DNA from: Dickeya poaceiphila
Lineage (GTDB): Bacteria > Pseudomonadota > Gammaproteobacteria > Enterobacterales > Enterobacteriaceae
Assembly (NCBI RefSeq): GCF_007858975.2
Contig: NZ_CP042220.2
Location: 186,001 to 250,000, forward strand
Direction: 5' to 3'
DNA: 64,000 nt
Of this stretch, positions 15,854 through 25,936 are shown one piece after another. The notes beneath the pieces were generated by a model, which was not told the DNA's origin, made no database searches, and worked only from the letters and a program-made list of their open reading frames with translations. The stretch's first letter is position 1; each line of letters opens with the position of its first letter. The position numbers and the translations under genes were made by a program.

Positions 15854-17212
15854 ATGGGGACTAAATATTTTACCTTGCTCACCCAGGTGGGTGAGAAAAA
15901 GCTGGCGGCGGCGATAGCAGCGGGAAAATCGCTGGAACTGGTGCAAATGGGGGTGGGAGATGGCAACGGCGTACTCCCCACTCCGGATTCAGTGCAAACC
16001 AGACTGGTGAATGAAAGACGGCGCGGCGTCATCAATTCGTTAACGGTTGACCCGGATAACACCAATCAGATGATTGCCGAGCAGGTGATCCCGGAAAATG
16101 AAGGGGGATTCTGGCTGCGTGAAATCGGGCTGTACGACGTGGATGGCGACTTGATTGCGGTTGGCAACTGCCCGGAAACCTATAAGCCGGAACTGAAAGA
16201 AGGGTCGGGCCGGGTGCAGACAGTACGCATGATCCTGATTGTCAGCCGCACCGATGTAATAACACTGAAGTTTGACCCAACGGTGGCGCTGGCGACACGG
16301 CGTTATGCCGATACCTTGCTGGCTGACCATGTCGCCGCCGTTAATCCGCATAAGCAGTATGCGCCGATTGAGAGTCCGGCATTTACCGGTACTCCTGCGG
16401 CACCGACGGCTGTAGCAGGTACGAGTACGACACAACTGGCAACCACGGCGTTTGTTGCTGCCGGGTTATCAGGAAAAATGGATAAAAATCAGAACGGTGC
16501 TGATATTCAGGATCCGACTCAATTTGTCAAAAACTTGGGCTTAGAAAATCGTTTTGCAGGCCGTATCCTGCGCATAAAAAAAATCACCTCAAGCCAGAAT
16601 TATCAATGGCCTGATGATGTGTCTGCTATTGATGTCACCATCTGTGGTGCGGGTGGTGGCGGCGGTGCAGCAGCGGCGTCCCCACAGAATTATCACTCGG
16701 CAGGTTCCGGCGGTGGTGCAGGCGGCTGGGCACGATCTTTTTACCGTAAAGGTGATATTCCTGCGTTGATCTATCTGGAGGTCGGTGCTGGCGGCATGGG
16801 CGGTGTAGATGGGGTAAATGAGCCGGGGTTTGGTGGCGCGACGAAATTTGGAACGTTAATGACGGCGATCGGTGGAGCGAGGGGGGCTAACGGTATCGCA
16901 GCTGCAATCGGTATGTCACTTCTGATGGGTAATGGCGGTGGCGGAACTGGGTCTGGTGGGAATCTTGTCGCGGGTTTTGGCGGCTCAGGTACACCTGCGA
17001 TTTTTTTCAGTAGCGGTCATGAATCCGGTGCAGGCGGCGATTCTGTTTTTTCATTCGGTGCTCCACCACTAACGTCGAATAGTTCGATTGCAGGGATCGA
17101 TGGTATCGATGGTTCTGGTGGTAGTGGTGGGTATGAGATGCCAGGTGAGCCTGCTACTAAAGGTGGTAATGGTGGTAATGGCGTCATTATGATTGTGGAG
17201 TATTCAGCATGA
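15854..17212 (+). CDS. P2 gpH-like tail fibre with Gly-rich tip, cassette 5
   Basis: 452 residues, starting MGTKYFTLLTQVG with GAGAG upstream. Attachment domain as in the other copies (MGVGDGNG here, GGFWLREIGLYD, EGSGRVQTVRMIL). After HKQYAPIESPAFTG / TTQLATTAFV the last 200 residues form a glycine-rich domain (GAGGGGGAAAA, GSGGGAGGWARSFY, VGAGGMGGVDG, GNGGGGTGSGG, GSGGSGGYEMPG, GGNGGNGVIMIVEYSA). This resembles the Gly-rich tips of some phage adhesins. The stop overlaps the assembly gene start (ATGA). Confidence 0.85.
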   Translation: MGTKYFTLLTQVGEKKLAAAIAAGKSLELVQMGVGDGNGVLPTPDSVQTRLVNERRRGVINSLTVDPDNTNQMIAEQVIPENEGGFWLREIGLYDVDGDLIAVGNCPETYKPELKEGSGRVQTVRMILIVSRTDVITLKFDPTVALATRRYADTLLADHVAAVNPHKQYAPIESPAFTGTPAAPTAVAGTSTTQLATTAFVAAGLSGKMDKNQNGADIQDPTQFVKNLGLENRFAGRILRIKKITSSQNYQWPDDVSAIDVTICGAGGGGGAAAASPQNYHSAGSGGGAGGWARSFYRKGDIPALIYLEVGAGGMGGVDGVNEPGFGGATKFGTLMTAIGGARGANGIAAAIGMSLLMGNGGGGTGSGGNLVAGFGGSGTPAIFFSSGHESGAGGDSVFSFGAPPLTSNSSIAGIDGIDGSGGSGGYEMPGEPATKGGNGGNGVIMIVEYSA

Positions 17213-17604
17213 GTAAAATATACGCGGTAATCGAAAACGGTGTGGTGATGAATACCGTAGTCTGGGATAGCGATGTTGGGGCTGACTGGAAGCCGCAGAA
17301 TGGCGCGTTAATCGATATTTCATCAGAACGTGTCGGTGTCGGTTATCTGTATTCTGACGGTGTATTTACGCCACCTGAAAAAAGCCGGGATGAATATATT
17401 GCGGACGCTACGCTACGAAAAACGCAGCTATTGTCAGAAGCACAAAAAATGATAGCAAACTGGCAGACTGATCTCTTGCTGGGCGTGATTTCTGATGATG
17501 ATAAAAGCCGTTTAGTGCGCTGGCGCGAGTACATGAAACAAGTTGACGCCATTGATGCACAGAGCGCACCCGATATCACCTGGCCTGTTCCTCCTGCGGC
17601 GTAA
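17209..17604 (+). CDS. Tail-fibre assembly protein, cassette 5
   Basis: 131 residues, Tfa family. N-terminal MSKIYAVIENGVVMNTVVWD is typical of the short Tfa type. The C-terminal pattern is EAQKMIANWQTDLLLGVISDDDKSRLVRWREYMKQVDAIDAQ then DITWPVPP. The last 29 bp overlap the convergent NUDIX gene. No terminator follows, unlike cassettes 1-4, so this looks like the broken right edge of the array. Confidence 0.82.
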   Translation: MSKIYAVIENGVVMNTVVWDSDVGADWKPQNGALIDISSERVGVGYLYSDGVFTPPEKSRDEYIADATLRKTQLLSEAQKMIANWQTDLLLGVISDDDKSRLVRWREYMKQVDAIDAQSAPDITWPVPPAA

Positions 17605-18055
17605 CCAGACACGTTCTGCCCGGCCACAGCATTTCAACCAACTGTTCCGGGTAGACCTTATCCTGTGTGGTGAGGAGTTCATCGCGGCTCCACCAGTGAT
17701 GGTCCCGCATCACTTCCTGTTCATGCGCTGTCCAGTTGCCAGTGTGGAGAGTACTGTCGGTGATAGGGATGACAAAAAACCGCTCATCGGCAATCACGGT
17801 GTCTCCGTCAGGCATCGCCATGGTAAAGGTACACGTAGCGATACAAGGGCCGGGGTCCTGACGACGGATACCGGTCTCCTCCCACAGCTCTCGTACCGCC
17901 GCCTGCTCAAACGTTTCTCCGTTTTCTACCGCCCCGCCAGGTGTTGCCCAATAACGCTGTCCGGCAAGGGCATCCTGAGTATGATGGAACAGGAATAGCA
18001 ATACCCGTTGTTCAGGGTTGAGAATCAGCAGGCGTGAAGCTGGTCGCCGTTTCAT
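17576..18055 (-). CDS. NUDIX hydrolase
   Basis: 159 residues. A perfect Nudix box lies at residues 41-63 (GAVENGETFEQAAVRELWEETGI; G-x5-E-x7-REUxEExGU), where the Glu residues bind the metal that cleaves nucleoside-diphosphate linkages. Substrate unknown. The C-terminal HDHHWWSRDELLT-type region is normal for small NUDIX proteins. Its 3' end runs 29 bp into the last fibre-assembly gene on the other strand, so the final residues may be foreign sequence acquired when the array inserted. Confidence 0.85.
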   Translation of the reverse strand: MKRRPASRLLILNPEQRVLLFLFHHTQDALAGQRYWATPGGAVENGETFEQAAVRELWEETGIRRQDPGPCIATCTFTMAMPDGDTVIADERFFVIPITDSTLHTGNWTAHEQEVMRDHHWWSRDELLTTQDKVYPEQLVEMLWPGRTCLVTPQEEQAR

Positions 18056-18372
18056 ACGATTTCCCGATGTCTATCTGGTCGACACTATTTTCCCTATCAC
18101 CAGACGTGATGTCCATGCCTGCCGCGAAAAAGCGAGCCATGGCGCGGCTTGCTGGCGGTTCGGTCGGTGCGGGTTTTCTGGCTGCGGGATCGCAGCTCGC
18201 GCCGGGAACAGGAGCGGTTGCAGAAAATACTGCGCAAGCCATAAGCCTGTCATCAGCAAACATCGCGCGTATGCCAGCAATTGGCAGTTATCGGGAAACC
18301 GGAAATAAACTGTCACAGCTTTCCCGTACTGGAATTCGGTATACTGACTCCCTCGCTTGAATGGAGTGGTGT
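18056..18372. other. Intergenic, NUDIX to fieF
   Basis: 317 bp carrying the divergent promoters of the NUDIX gene and fieF. Overlapping frames on both strands (up to about 108 codons) have no ribosome site or recognisable product. Nothing else seen. Confidence 0.5.
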
Positions 18373-19275
18373 ATGAATTCTCATTACGCACGTTTGGTGA
18401 CGACCGCGGCTTTTTTGGCTACCGCCATGGCATTATCGCTGTTTGGCATGAAGGTGTACGCCTGGTGGTACAGCGGTTCGGTCAGTTTGCTGGCGTCGTT
18501 GGTGGATTCGTTGGTGGATATCGCGGCGTCGCTGGTTAATCTGCTGGTGGTTCGCTATTCGCTGCAACCCGCCGATACGGAACATACGTTCGGGCATGGC
18601 AAAGCCGAGTCGCTGGCCGCGCTGGCGCAGAGCATGTTCATTTCCGGTTCGGCGCTGTTTTTATTATTGACCGGCGCCCAACATCTGATGACTCCGCAGC
18701 CGTTGCAAGGGGCTGAACTGGGGATATGGATAACCATTATTGCGCTGGTGGCGACGGGGCTGCTGGTGAGTTTCCAGCGTTGGGTTATCCGTAAAACCCA
18801 CAGTCAGGCGGTACGGGCCGACATGTTGCACTACCAGTCGGATGTCCTGATGAATGGTGCGATCCTGCTGTCGCTGGTGCTGAGCTGGAAAGGCATCACC
18901 TGGGCCGACGCAGTGTTTGCACTGGGGATCGGCGTCTATATTTTAGGCAGTGCCTTGCGCATGGCCTACGATGCCATTCAGGTGCTGCTGGACAGAGCGC
19001 TGCCGGATGACGAGCGGCAGGAAATCGTCACTATCGTGTCTTCATGGCCGGGCGTCAGTGGAGCGCATCAGTTGCGCACCCGCCGCTCTGGCCCGACTCG
19101 TTTTATCCAGTTGCATCTTGAAATGGCGGATAACCTGCCGCTGGTGGAATCTCACCAGATTGCGGACGAACTGGAGCAGGCATTGCTCAAACGCTTTCCC
19201 GGTTCAGACATTATTATCCATCAGGACCCTGTTTCGGTGGTGCCGCCAGAACAACGAGGCCGTTGGGAGCTATAG
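18373..19275 (+). CDS. fieF: Cation-diffusion-facilitator FieF (Zn/Fe/Cd efflux)
   Basis: 300 residues, identical in length to E. coli FieF/YiiP. A six-span inner-membrane homodimer that exports divalent metal in exchange for protons. The transport-site ligands are in place: Asp45 and Asp49 in LVDSLVDI, His153 and Asp157 in [10 protein letters not shown]. The cytosolic domain with the dimeric metal site ends [13 protein letters not shown] 18373 is chosen because it aligns with the family start and has GGAG upstream. In E. coli this gene directly follows cpxP; here about 11 kb separates them. Confidence 0.95.
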   Translation: MNSHYARLVTTAAFLATAMALSLFGMKVYAWWYSGSVSLLASLVDSLVDIAASLVNLLVVRYSLQPADTEHTFGHGKAESLAALAQSMFISGSALFLLLTGAQHLMTPQPLQGAELGIWITIIALVATGLLVSFQRWVIRKTHSQAVRADMLHYQSDVLMNGAILLSLVLSWKGITWADAVFALGIGVYILGSALRMAYDAIQVLLDRALPDDERQEIVTIVSSWPGVSGAHQLRTRRSGPTRFIQLHLEMADNLPLVESHQIADELEQALLKRFPGSDIIIHQDPVSVVPPEQRGRWEL

Positions 19276-19472
19276 CTGCCAGGCTTTATCTGCGCCATAA
19301 CTATGTTGTAAAAATGTGATATACGGTAGATTTTTAGTGGACCGAGAGACTGACCTGAATCAATTCAGCTAGGCGTATTTGTTATACTATGTTGATAAAC
19401 GGTTAGGCTTTGTCTTGTGAGCCTGAAGACAGAAGAATCTGCGAATTTACATCTACAAATCCAGAGGTTGTC

Positions 19473-20435
19473 ATGATTAAAAAAATCGGAGTACTGACGA
19501 GCGGTGGCGATGCGCCGGGGATGAATGCGGCTATTCGTGGCGTAGTGCGTGCCGCGTTAGCGGAAAACCTGGACGTATACGGCATCTATGATGGCTATCA
19601 GGGTTTGTATGAAGATCGCATGGAGCAGTTGGACCGCTATAGCGTGTCGGATGTGATCAACCGCGGCGGCACGTTCCTTGGCTCTGCCCGTTTCCCTGCG
19701 TTCCGCGAAGAAGCGGTACGTCAGGTGTGCGTGGACAACATGAAAAAGCATGGTCTGGATGCGCTGGTGGTGATCGGTGGTGATGGTTCTTACATGGGGG
19801 CCAAACGCCTGACCGAAATGGGTTTCCCCTGCATCGGTTTGCCGGGCACCATTGATAATGATGTGGCGGGCACCGATTACACCATTGGTTACTTCACTGC
19901 GCTGGAAACCGTGGTCGAGGCGATTGACCGCCTGCGCGATACCTCGTCTTCCCACCAGCGCATTTCCATCGTGGAAGTGATGGGGCGTCACTGCGGCGAC
20001 CTGACGCTGGCCGCCGCGATTGCCGGCGGTTGCGAGTTCATTGTGTTGCCGGAAGTAGACTTCAAAAAAGAAGATTTGGTGGAAGAGATTAAAGCCGGCA
20101 TCGCCAAAGGGAAGAAACACGCTATTGTTGCGATTACCGAACTGGTGTGCGATGTGGACGAACTGGCGCACTATATTGAGACAGAAACCGGGCGCGAAAC
20201 CCGTGCTACTGTACTGGGCCACATTCAGCGTGGTGGTTCGCCGGTGGCTTATGACCGTATCCTTGCGTCCCGCATGGGCGCGTACTCGATTGAACTGTTG
20301 CAGCAAGGCTATGGTGGCCGTTGCGTCGGGATTCAGAATGAAAAACTGGTCCATCATGATATTATTGACGCTATCGAGAACATGAAGCGCCCGTTCAAAG
20401 GCGACTGGCTGAATACCGCCAAGAAGCTGTTCTGA
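19473..20435 (+). CDS. pfkA: 6-phosphofructokinase I
   Basis: 320 residues, exactly the E. coli PfkA length. Catalyses fructose-6-phosphate + ATP to fructose-1,6-bisphosphate in glycolysis; ADP-activated and PEP-inhibited. The glycine-rich ATP site ([15 protein letters not shown]), [10 protein letters not shown], and the catalytic loop [16 protein letters not shown] with its Asp base are visible. The start has AGAGG six bases upstream; a longer open frame to 19410 is not used. Confidence 0.97.
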   Translation: MIKKIGVLTSGGDAPGMNAAIRGVVRAALAENLDVYGIYDGYQGLYEDRMEQLDRYSVSDVINRGGTFLGSARFPAFREEAVRQVCVDNMKKHGLDALVVIGGDGSYMGAKRLTEMGFPCIGLPGTIDNDVAGTDYTIGYFTALETVVEAIDRLRDTSSSHQRISIVEVMGRHCGDLTLAAAIAGGCEFIVLPEVDFKKEDLVEEIKAGIAKGKKHAIVAITELVCDVDELAHYIETETGRETRATVLGHIQRGGSPVAYDRILASRMGAYSIELLQQGYGGRCVGIQNEKLVHHDIIDAIENMKRPFKGDWLNTAKKLF

Positions 20436-20746
20436 TGTACGCCCGGCGTGGCCGGGGCGCACAAGCAAATCCCGCTCTTTTGGGCGGGATTTCTTATTGG
20501 GAAACAGAAAACGGCCAATCCGGCGGTGAACGATGTGTGTGCCGGCAGTCGGTAACGGAAGGAAACGCACATCCTCACCGTCATGATTCGCTGGCATAAT
20601 GTCGCTGCCCTGCGGCGTAACGTATGACGGCGTTCGCCGGGCGCAGGGTGAGCTGTTGATCTACACTTTTTTCCGTCTCTTGCTATTCCCCACGCCGCTG
20701 GTGGCGCAGGCATGAGCACCCATACAGAAATTATTGAGGTTTTCGC
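20436..20746. other. pfkA terminator and aguB promoter region
   Basis: The pfkA terminator (AAATCCCGC-TCTTTT-GGCGGGATTT) is at 20467-20494. The remaining 250 bp lead to aguB, whose start has GAGGT upstream. No gene seen. Confidence 0.6.
20467..20494 (+). terminator. pfkA terminator
   Basis: AATCCCGC-TCTTTTG-GGCGGGATTTCTT hairpin 31 bases after the pfkA stop. Confidence 0.85.
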
Positions 20747-21631
20747 ATGACAAAAGTTACCGTTGCCGCCACGCAGATGGCCTGCACCTGGGATTTGCCA
20801 AAAAATATCGAAAACGCCGAACGGCTGGTGCGTCAGGCTCATGCTCAAGGGGCACAAATCATTCTGATTCAGGAACTGTTTGCCGCGCCTTATTTCTGCA
20901 TTGACCAGAGTCCTGAGCATTATGCGCTGGCGCAGGAACTGGCAACCAGCGAGCTTATCCAACACTTTTCCGCCCTGGCGGCTGAACTGGCCGTGGTGCT
21001 GCCGCTGAGCTTCTTCGAACGCGCCAATAACGCCTACTACAACTCGCTGGTGATGATTGACGCCGACGGCAGCGTACTGGACGTATATCGCAAAACCCAT
21101 ATTCCTAACGGCCCCGCCTATCAGGAAAAACAGTTCTTTATTCCGGGCGACACCGGTTTCAAAGTGTGGCAGACCCGCTACGCCAAAGTGGGTGTGGGCA
21201 TCTGCTGGGATCAGTGGTTCCCGGAAACCGCTCGCTGCCTGGCGCTCAACGGCGCCGAGCTGATTTTCTACCCGACCGCTATCGGTTCTGAACCGGCGTA
21301 CCCGGACATCGACAGCCAGCCGCACTGGACTCGCGTACAGCAGGGCCATGCCGCCGCCAACCTGATCCCGGTTATCGTGTCCAACCGTATCGGCACCGAA
21401 GCCAGCAAGTACATCGACGGTCTGGAAATGACCTTCTACGGCTCATCGTTCATTGCCGATCAAACTGGTGCGCTGGTGGCACAGGCCAATAAGACCGATG
21501 AAACGGTGCTGGTACACGCGTTCGATCTGGAGGCGATTGCCGCCCAGCGCGCGGCCTGGGGGCTGTTCCGTGATCGTCGTCCGGATATGTACGGCGTAAT
21601 CGGGACTTCTGACGGCAAGACCTGGAGATAA
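20747..21631 (+). CDS. aguB: N-carbamoylputrescine amidase
   Basis: 294 residues of the nitrilase superfamily. Hydrolyses N-carbamoylputrescine to putrescine, CO2 and ammonia, the second step of agmatine breakdown. The Glu-Lys-Cys triad is visible: Glu in [11 protein letters not shown], Lys in [15 protein letters not shown] and Cys in [13 protein letters not shown]. It is four bases upstream of aguA, so the pair forms an operon. It occupies the place where E. coli has sbp and cdh. Confidence 0.95.
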   Translation: MTKVTVAATQMACTWDLPKNIENAERLVRQAHAQGAQIILIQELFAAPYFCIDQSPEHYALAQELATSELIQHFSALAAELAVVLPLSFFERANNAYYNSLVMIDADGSVLDVYRKTHIPNGPAYQEKQFFIPGDTGFKVWQTRYAKVGVGICWDQWFPETARCLALNGAELIFYPTAIGSEPAYPDIDSQPHWTRVQQGHAAANLIPVIVSNRIGTEASKYIDGLEMTFYGSSFIADQTGALVAQANKTDETVLVHAFDLEAIAAQRAAWGLFRDRRPDMYGVIGTSDGKTWR

Positions 21632-21635
21632 GTTG

Positions 21636-22736
21636 ATGTCTGAACTGACTACGCCGTTGCAGGACGGTTTCTCCATGCCGGCGGAATGGGCGCCGCACGA
21701 CGCGGTGTGGATGCTGTGGCCGTATCGGCGCGACAACTGGCGTGCCGAAGGTGACGCTATTCCCGCCCAGCGCACCTTCGCCGCTGTCGCTGCCGCGATT
21801 GCGCAAACCACGCCGGTTATCATGGGCGTGCCGCGTGACCAGATGGCGTTGGCCAAAGGCGTGATGCCGGCTGGCGTCACGCTGGTGGAGATGGAAAGCG
21901 ATGATGCCTGGGTGCGTGATACCGGGCCAACCGTAGTGCTGAACAGCGCCGGTGAACGCCGTGGCGTAGACTGGCAGTTCAACGCCTGGGGCGGCACGCT
22001 GGGCGGCTTGTATGAAGACTGGCGTCGTGATGAGAATGTGGCGGCGCAGGTGCTGGCGTATCATGGTGATGCGCGTTACGCCGCTCCGCTGATTCTGGAA
22101 GGTGGCTCCATCCATACTGATGGTGAAGGCACGCTGCTGACCACCGCTGAGTGCCTGCTGAACCCGAACCGCAATCCGCACCTGAACAAAGCGCAGATTG
22201 AGCAATTACTGCGGGATTATCTCGGTGTTTCTTCTTTTATCTGGCTGGAAGAGGGCGTCTATAACGACGAAACCGATGGTCACATCGACAACATGTGCTG
22301 TTTTGTGCGCCCCGGTGAAGTGGCGCTGCACTGGACGGATGATGAAACCGACCCGCAGTACGCTCGTTCTCAGGCGGCATATCAGGTGTTGTCGCAGGTG
22401 AAGGATGCCAAAGGTCGGGCGCTGAAAATCTGGAAACTGCCGGCACCGGGGCCGCTGTACGCGACGCCGGAAGAAGCAGCGGGCGTGACCGAAGGCAATG
22501 CCATTGAGCGTAACGCCGGGTCGCGGCTGGCGGGGTCTTACGTCAATTTCCTGATCAGTAATCAGCAGATTATTTATCCGCTGCTGGATGAGCGCACTGA
22601 CGCCGAGGCCCATGGGTTGTTGCAACAGATGTTCCCCGACTACCTGATAAGTGGCGTTCCGGCCCGCGAGATCCTGCTGGGCGGCGGCAATATCCACTGT
22701 ATTACGCAGCAAATTCCGGCGGTGAAACCGGTGTAA
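21636..22736 (+). CDS. aguA: Agmatine deiminase
   Basis: 366 residues (the adjacent in-frame TTG at 21633 is less likely; ATG 21636 has GGAG eight bases upstream). Converts agmatine to N-carbamoylputrescine and ammonia. Guanidino-modifying-enzyme signatures are present: [22 protein letters not shown], and the catalytic Cys in [13 protein letters not shown] close to the C-terminus. Together with aguB it yields putrescine from arginine-derived agmatine. Confidence 0.95.
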   Translation: MSELTTPLQDGFSMPAEWAPHDAVWMLWPYRRDNWRAEGDAIPAQRTFAAVAAAIAQTTPVIMGVPRDQMALAKGVMPAGVTLVEMESDDAWVRDTGPTVVLNSAGERRGVDWQFNAWGGTLGGLYEDWRRDENVAAQVLAYHGDARYAAPLILEGGSIHTDGEGTLLTTAECLLNPNRNPHLNKAQIEQLLRDYLGVSSFIWLEEGVYNDETDGHIDNMCCFVRPGEVALHWTDDETDPQYARSQAAYQVLSQVKDAKGRALKIWKLPAPGPLYATPEEAAGVTEGNAIERNAGSRLAGSYVNFLISNQQIIYPLLDERTDAEAHGLLQQMFPDYLISGVPAREILLGGGNIHCITQQIPAVKPV

Positions 22737-22764
22737 TTTAACCCATTGTTTGTTTGGTAAAAGG

Positions 22765-22790
22765 CAGGTTTAGTACCTGCCTTTTGTATT
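22765..22790 (+). terminator. aguBA terminator
   Basis: AGGCAGG-TTTAGTA-CCTGCCT followed by TTTGTATT. A second palindrome (CATCACCACCTCC-TTGG-GAGGTGGTGATG) follows at 22799-22827 and probably serves the convergent phoA. Confidence 0.8.
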
Positions 22791-22865
22791 ATCAGCCCAT
22801 CACCACCTCCTTGGGAGGTGGTGATGGTTGCTGCGGATCGACGGTTACGTTGTCGGATGTTGGAA

Positions 22866-24269
22866 TTACTTCAGCCCCATCGCGTTTTTCATGGTGTAGA
22901 ACAGATCGGTTTGGTCAGTCAGGCCAACCACGTTAGCGGCGTGCGGACCGTAGGCGGCGATGCGCAACTGGGTGCCGGTGTGGCCTTGTGACTCCTCTTC
23001 TGAATTACCGTAGCTGATGGTCATCACTGCGTTATCTTTGGTGTTCAGCGCCTGCGTCAGGCCCGGTGCTTTGGCGCCGTTTTCGATGATCTGGCTGGAG
23101 TGGGCGTGGTCGGCGGTGACAATCACCAGCGTGTTGCCGTCACGACGGGCGAATTCCAGCGCTTTTTGCACCGCTTCGTCCAGATCGACGGTTTCGCCGA
23201 ATTGACCACATGGGTTGGCGGCGTGGTCCTGCTTGTCGATAGACGCCCCTTCAACTTGCAGGAAGAAACCGTTTTTATTCTTGCTCAGCAACTGGATCGC
23301 TTTATCGGTCATTTGCGCCAGCGTCGGTACGGTGGCACTGCGTTTGGCATTCGGCTCACAGGTCACGACCGGTTTATCCAGGTTGCCGTGGTAGCTGGCT
23401 TGTGGTCCCTGCCAGCGCACCGGCATGTTGCCGTCGGCGAACAGCCCCAGTACCGGCTTGCTCTGTGTGGCGGCGGTAACCGCGTTCATGCCATCCAGAT
23501 CCGTCACGATGTGGTAACCCAGTGCTTGCGCCTGTTCTTTCAGGCTTTTCCCCTGATATTTACCTGCTTTGGCGAGTTCTTTGAAAGTGGCAGCGCCGCC
23601 GCCCAGCGTGACATCAGCACGGGTGACCAGCAACTGTTCAGCAATCGAGCCGCGACCACCGTTTTCCAGTGCGTTGGTCGGGCACTGCTGGCTGGTTTTT
23701 TCCGGGCCGTAGCATTTGCGGGAGGTGACGTGCGACACCATTGCCGCGGGTGTGGCGTCTTCCAGTTCGGCGGTAGAGACGTTACCCGTGGCTTTGCCCG
23801 CCGCTTTGGCAATTTCAATCAGTGTTTTATGGTCTTTGCCGTCTACATCCACGCCCAGTGCGCCGTTGTAGGTTTTGACGCCGCTGGACCACGCGGTGGC
23901 CGACGCCGCGGAGTCGGTGACGTAGTCTGGTTTGCGGGTTTTCTTGTCCAGCGCGTAGTGGGTGTACTGACCCGTCAGCGGCAGCGCATCGATACCTTTG
24001 AAGAACCCGCCTGCGCCCAGCGCATAGTTGCGTGCGGCAGTGATTTCCGAATCGCCCATGCCGTCGCCAATCAGCAGAATCACGTTTTTGGCGGTTTTCG
24101 CATTGAGCGAGGCTTTCAGCATCTCGGTCTGGTCGGCGCTGAGACGGCGAGCACCACCGGGCTGAGTGATGTCGCCTTGTGCCTGACGTTGGTAATCGGC
24201 GCTGGCGGCCAGTGCACTGCCAGCAATAAGCGTCATCATCAGGGAAGAGAGCAGGGTTTTACGGATCAT
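22866..24269 (-). CDS. phoA: Periplasmic alkaline phosphatase
   Basis: 467 residues with signal peptide [21 protein letters not shown]. Hydrolyses phosphomonoesters in the periplasm during phosphate starvation. The metal/active-site sequence [12 protein letters not shown], the nucleophile Ser in [14 protein letters not shown], and the zinc ligands in ADHAHSSQI and [10 protein letters not shown] are visible. Cys residues for two disulfides are present. A weak Pho-box-like sequence (ATGACA... at 24335-24355, reverse strand) lies upstream, but it is too degenerate to claim. Located between aguA and tpiA, not as in E. coli. Confidence 0.95.
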   Translation of the reverse strand: MIRKTLLSSLMMTLIAGSALAASADYQRQAQGDITQPGGARRLSADQTEMLKASLNAKTAKNVILLIGDGMGDSEITAARNYALGAGGFFKGIDALPLTGQYTHYALDKKTRKPDYVTDSAASATAWSSGVKTYNGALGVDVDGKDHKTLIEIAKAAGKATGNVSTAELEDATPAAMVSHVTSRKCYGPEKTSQQCPTNALENGGRGSIAEQLLVTRADVTLGGGAATFKELAKAGKYQGKSLKEQAQALGYHIVTDLDGMNAVTAATQSKPVLGLFADGNMPVRWQGPQASYHGNLDKPVVTCEPNAKRSATVPTLAQMTDKAIQLLSKNKNGFFLQVEGASIDKQDHAANPCGQFGETVDLDEAVQKALEFARRDGNTLVIVTADHAHSSQIIENGAKAPGLTQALNTKDNAVMTISYGNSEEESQGHTGTQLRIAAYGPHAANVVGLTDQTDLFYTMKNAMGLK

Positions 24270-24379
24270 TGTTATTCACTCTTGGTTAAATTAAGAAACA
24301 AATAAACACGACTGGTAAAACCTAGACGGGAAAAATGACAAAATAATGAATGCAGACGGAGTCGGTGGGAAAAAGATAT

Positions 24380-24408
24380 AAAAAAAACGGCTCCAGTCTG
24401 GAGCCGTG
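24380..24408 (-). terminator. tpiA terminator
   Basis: On the minus strand CGGCTCCAG-ACTGGAGCCG followed by TTTTTTT. Confidence 0.85.
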
Positions 24409-24427
24409 TGTGATGTTCGGGCAGGAA

Positions 24428-25198
24428 TCAAGCCTGGCCTTTAGCTTCAGCGGCGGCTTTGACGATAACGGCGAAGGCGTCGGCTTTCAACGACGCGCCG
24501 CCAACCAGTGCGCCGTCGATGTCCGGCTGGGTAAATAGCTCGGCGGCGTTGGCAGCGTTCACTGACCCACCGTACTGAATGATAACCTGCCCGGCTACCG
24601 CTGCATCCTGTTTAGCGATGTGGTCGCGGATAAATTTGTGCACCGCCTGTGCCTGCGCCGGGGTAGCGGATTTGCCGGTGCCGATGGCCCAGACTGGCTC
24701 GTAGGCAATCACGGTGTTTTCGAACGCTTTCGCACCCAGCGTATTCAGCACGGCATCCAGCTGACGCGCGCAAACGGCTTCAGTCTGGCCGGCTTCGTTT
24801 TCCGCTTCGGTTTCACCGATGCACAGTACCGGAATCAGGCCGGTTTCTTTCAGCACGGCGAATTTTTTGGCGATGAACTCGTCGCTTTCATGGTGATAGG
24901 TACGGCGTTCGGAGTGGCCGATGATGATGTATTTGGCACCGATATCTTTCAGCATAGCGGCGGAGGTTTCACCGGTGAAGGCGCCAGCAAGGTTGACGTC
25001 CACGTTCTGGGCACCCAGTACAATACGGCTGCCTGCCAGCAGGTGTTTCGCCTGATCCAGATAAATAGCTGGCGGCGCGATGGCTACGTCGCAACCGGTG
25101 ACGGCGCTCAGTTCGTTGCGCAGGCCGGCAATCAGTTCGTGAACCATGCTAGTGCTGCCATTCAGCTTCCAGTTGCCCATGACTAAGGGGTGTCGCAT
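24428..25198 (-). CDS. tpiA: Triose-phosphate isomerase
   Basis: 256 residues (E. coli 255). Interconverts dihydroxyacetone phosphate and glyceraldehyde-3-phosphate. Lys in NWKLNGS, catalytic His in IIIGHSERR and catalytic Glu in [16 protein letters not shown] are visible, with the phosphate loop [20 protein letters not shown] lies just before the ATG. Confidence 0.98.
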   Translation of the reverse strand: MRHPLVMGNWKLNGSTSMVHELIAGLRNELSAVTGCDVAIAPPAIYLDQAKHLLAGSRIVLGAQNVDVNLAGAFTGETSAAMLKDIGAKYIIIGHSERRTYHHESDEFIAKKFAVLKETGLIPVLCIGETEAENEAGQTEAVCARQLDAVLNTLGAKAFENTVIAYEPVWAIGTGKSATPAQAQAVHKFIRDHIAKQDAAVAGQVIIQYGGSVNAANAAELFTQPDIDGALVGGASLKADAFAVIVKAAAEAKGQA

Positions 25199-25339
25199 CT
25201 TGTTTCCTCCAGGCGAATTGCCAGTTAATCAATACATGGCTGCGTCAGACAGCCACTCTGACGATGATACAAAACTGACGATAGTATAAAGTTGAAATGG
25301 CGCGGTGGCTCTGTTTTTCGTGCCTAATTCTCGATGTGA

Positions 25340-25936
25340 TCACGAATCAGATAGCGCCAGCTTAATCGGTTCAACAGCGAAGGTTAGCCCTTTTTCTCCA
25401 TGATCCGCCACAACATAGCGTAATGCGCCCTCAGTTTGCTGATAAAAGTGCTGCCCTTTGCCTTTTTCCAGCAATGTTTCGATTTTTTTCAGACTTTGCT
25501 CGTTGGTCAACGATGGCATAAAGGTGCGCATCAGCGCCGCCATGTAGCCGATAGCCTGTTTGCGTCGCCCGTTTTGGTCGGTGTCTTTAGGCTTGGGCAA
25601 CCAGGTAATTTGCATGGTTTTGATCTTACCGGTGCCTTTTTCCAGCGCGGTGGATGAATACAGATGGTCGTTGATGCGGCTGGCCGCGCGCGTCAGGTTG
25701 GGCGAATCATCACCGGTATCCACCACCCGGTATTCGCCAATCGGTAATGAGGGGTTGCTCAGGTTATAGCGGGTGCGAAACTGTACGATGTTCATGTCGA
25801 ACGTGGGTGAGCCAGGCAGCAGATAAGGCGCGGCAGCTGGGGTTTGTGGCTGGAACAGGCTTTCACTCCTGGCAGATGGAATGCAGAGTAGGCCAGCAGA
25901 CAGACAGCAAACAATTAGCAGGGCATTTTTCATCAT
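25340..25936 (-). CDS. yiiQ: YiiQ-like exported protein (DUF1454)
   Basis: 198 residues. The most probable start is the ATG pair at 25936/25933; a GTG 21 bases earlier is possible. It begins with a signal peptide (ALLIVCCLSAGLLCIPSARS). Mature stretches such as YLLPGSPTFDMNIVQFRTRYN and TMQITWLPKP, and its place upstream of tpiA (as in E. coli), identify it as YiiQ. Function unknown, probably periplasmic. Confidence 0.8.
   Translation of the reverse strand: MMKNALLIVCCLSAGLLCIPSARSESLFQPQTPAAAPYLLPGSPTFDMNIVQFRTRYNLSNPSLPIGEYRVVDTGDDSPNLTRAASRINDHLYSSTALEKGTGKIKTMQITWLPKPKDTDQNGRRKQAIGYMAALMRTFMPSLTNEQSLKKIETLLEKGKGQHFYQQTEGALRYVVADHGEKGLTFAVEPIKLALSDS

Noticed and set aside
8235..17604. Invertase-switched fibre system (Gin/Hin/Cin type) or CRISPR-like repeats
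   Set aside because: All cassettes point the same way, no recombinase gene or inverted crossover sites were seen, and the repeats are leaders and N-terminal code rather than short spaced repeats.
18034..18360. Overlapping frames on both strands between NUDIX and fieF
   Set aside because: No Shine-Dalgarno, no known family, and one overlaps the real NUDIX start.
19557..20597. 346-codon frame on the minus strand opposite pfkA
   Set aside because: It mirrors pfkA codon bias, has no ribosome site or recognisable product, and pfkA is unequivocal. Similar shadow frames lie opposite phoA (23100-24305), glpK (28553-29509) and tpiA.
24335..24355. Pho box upstream of phoA
   Set aside because: Only a loose match to the paired CTGTCAT repeats; not supportable by eye, although phoA control by PhoB is expected.
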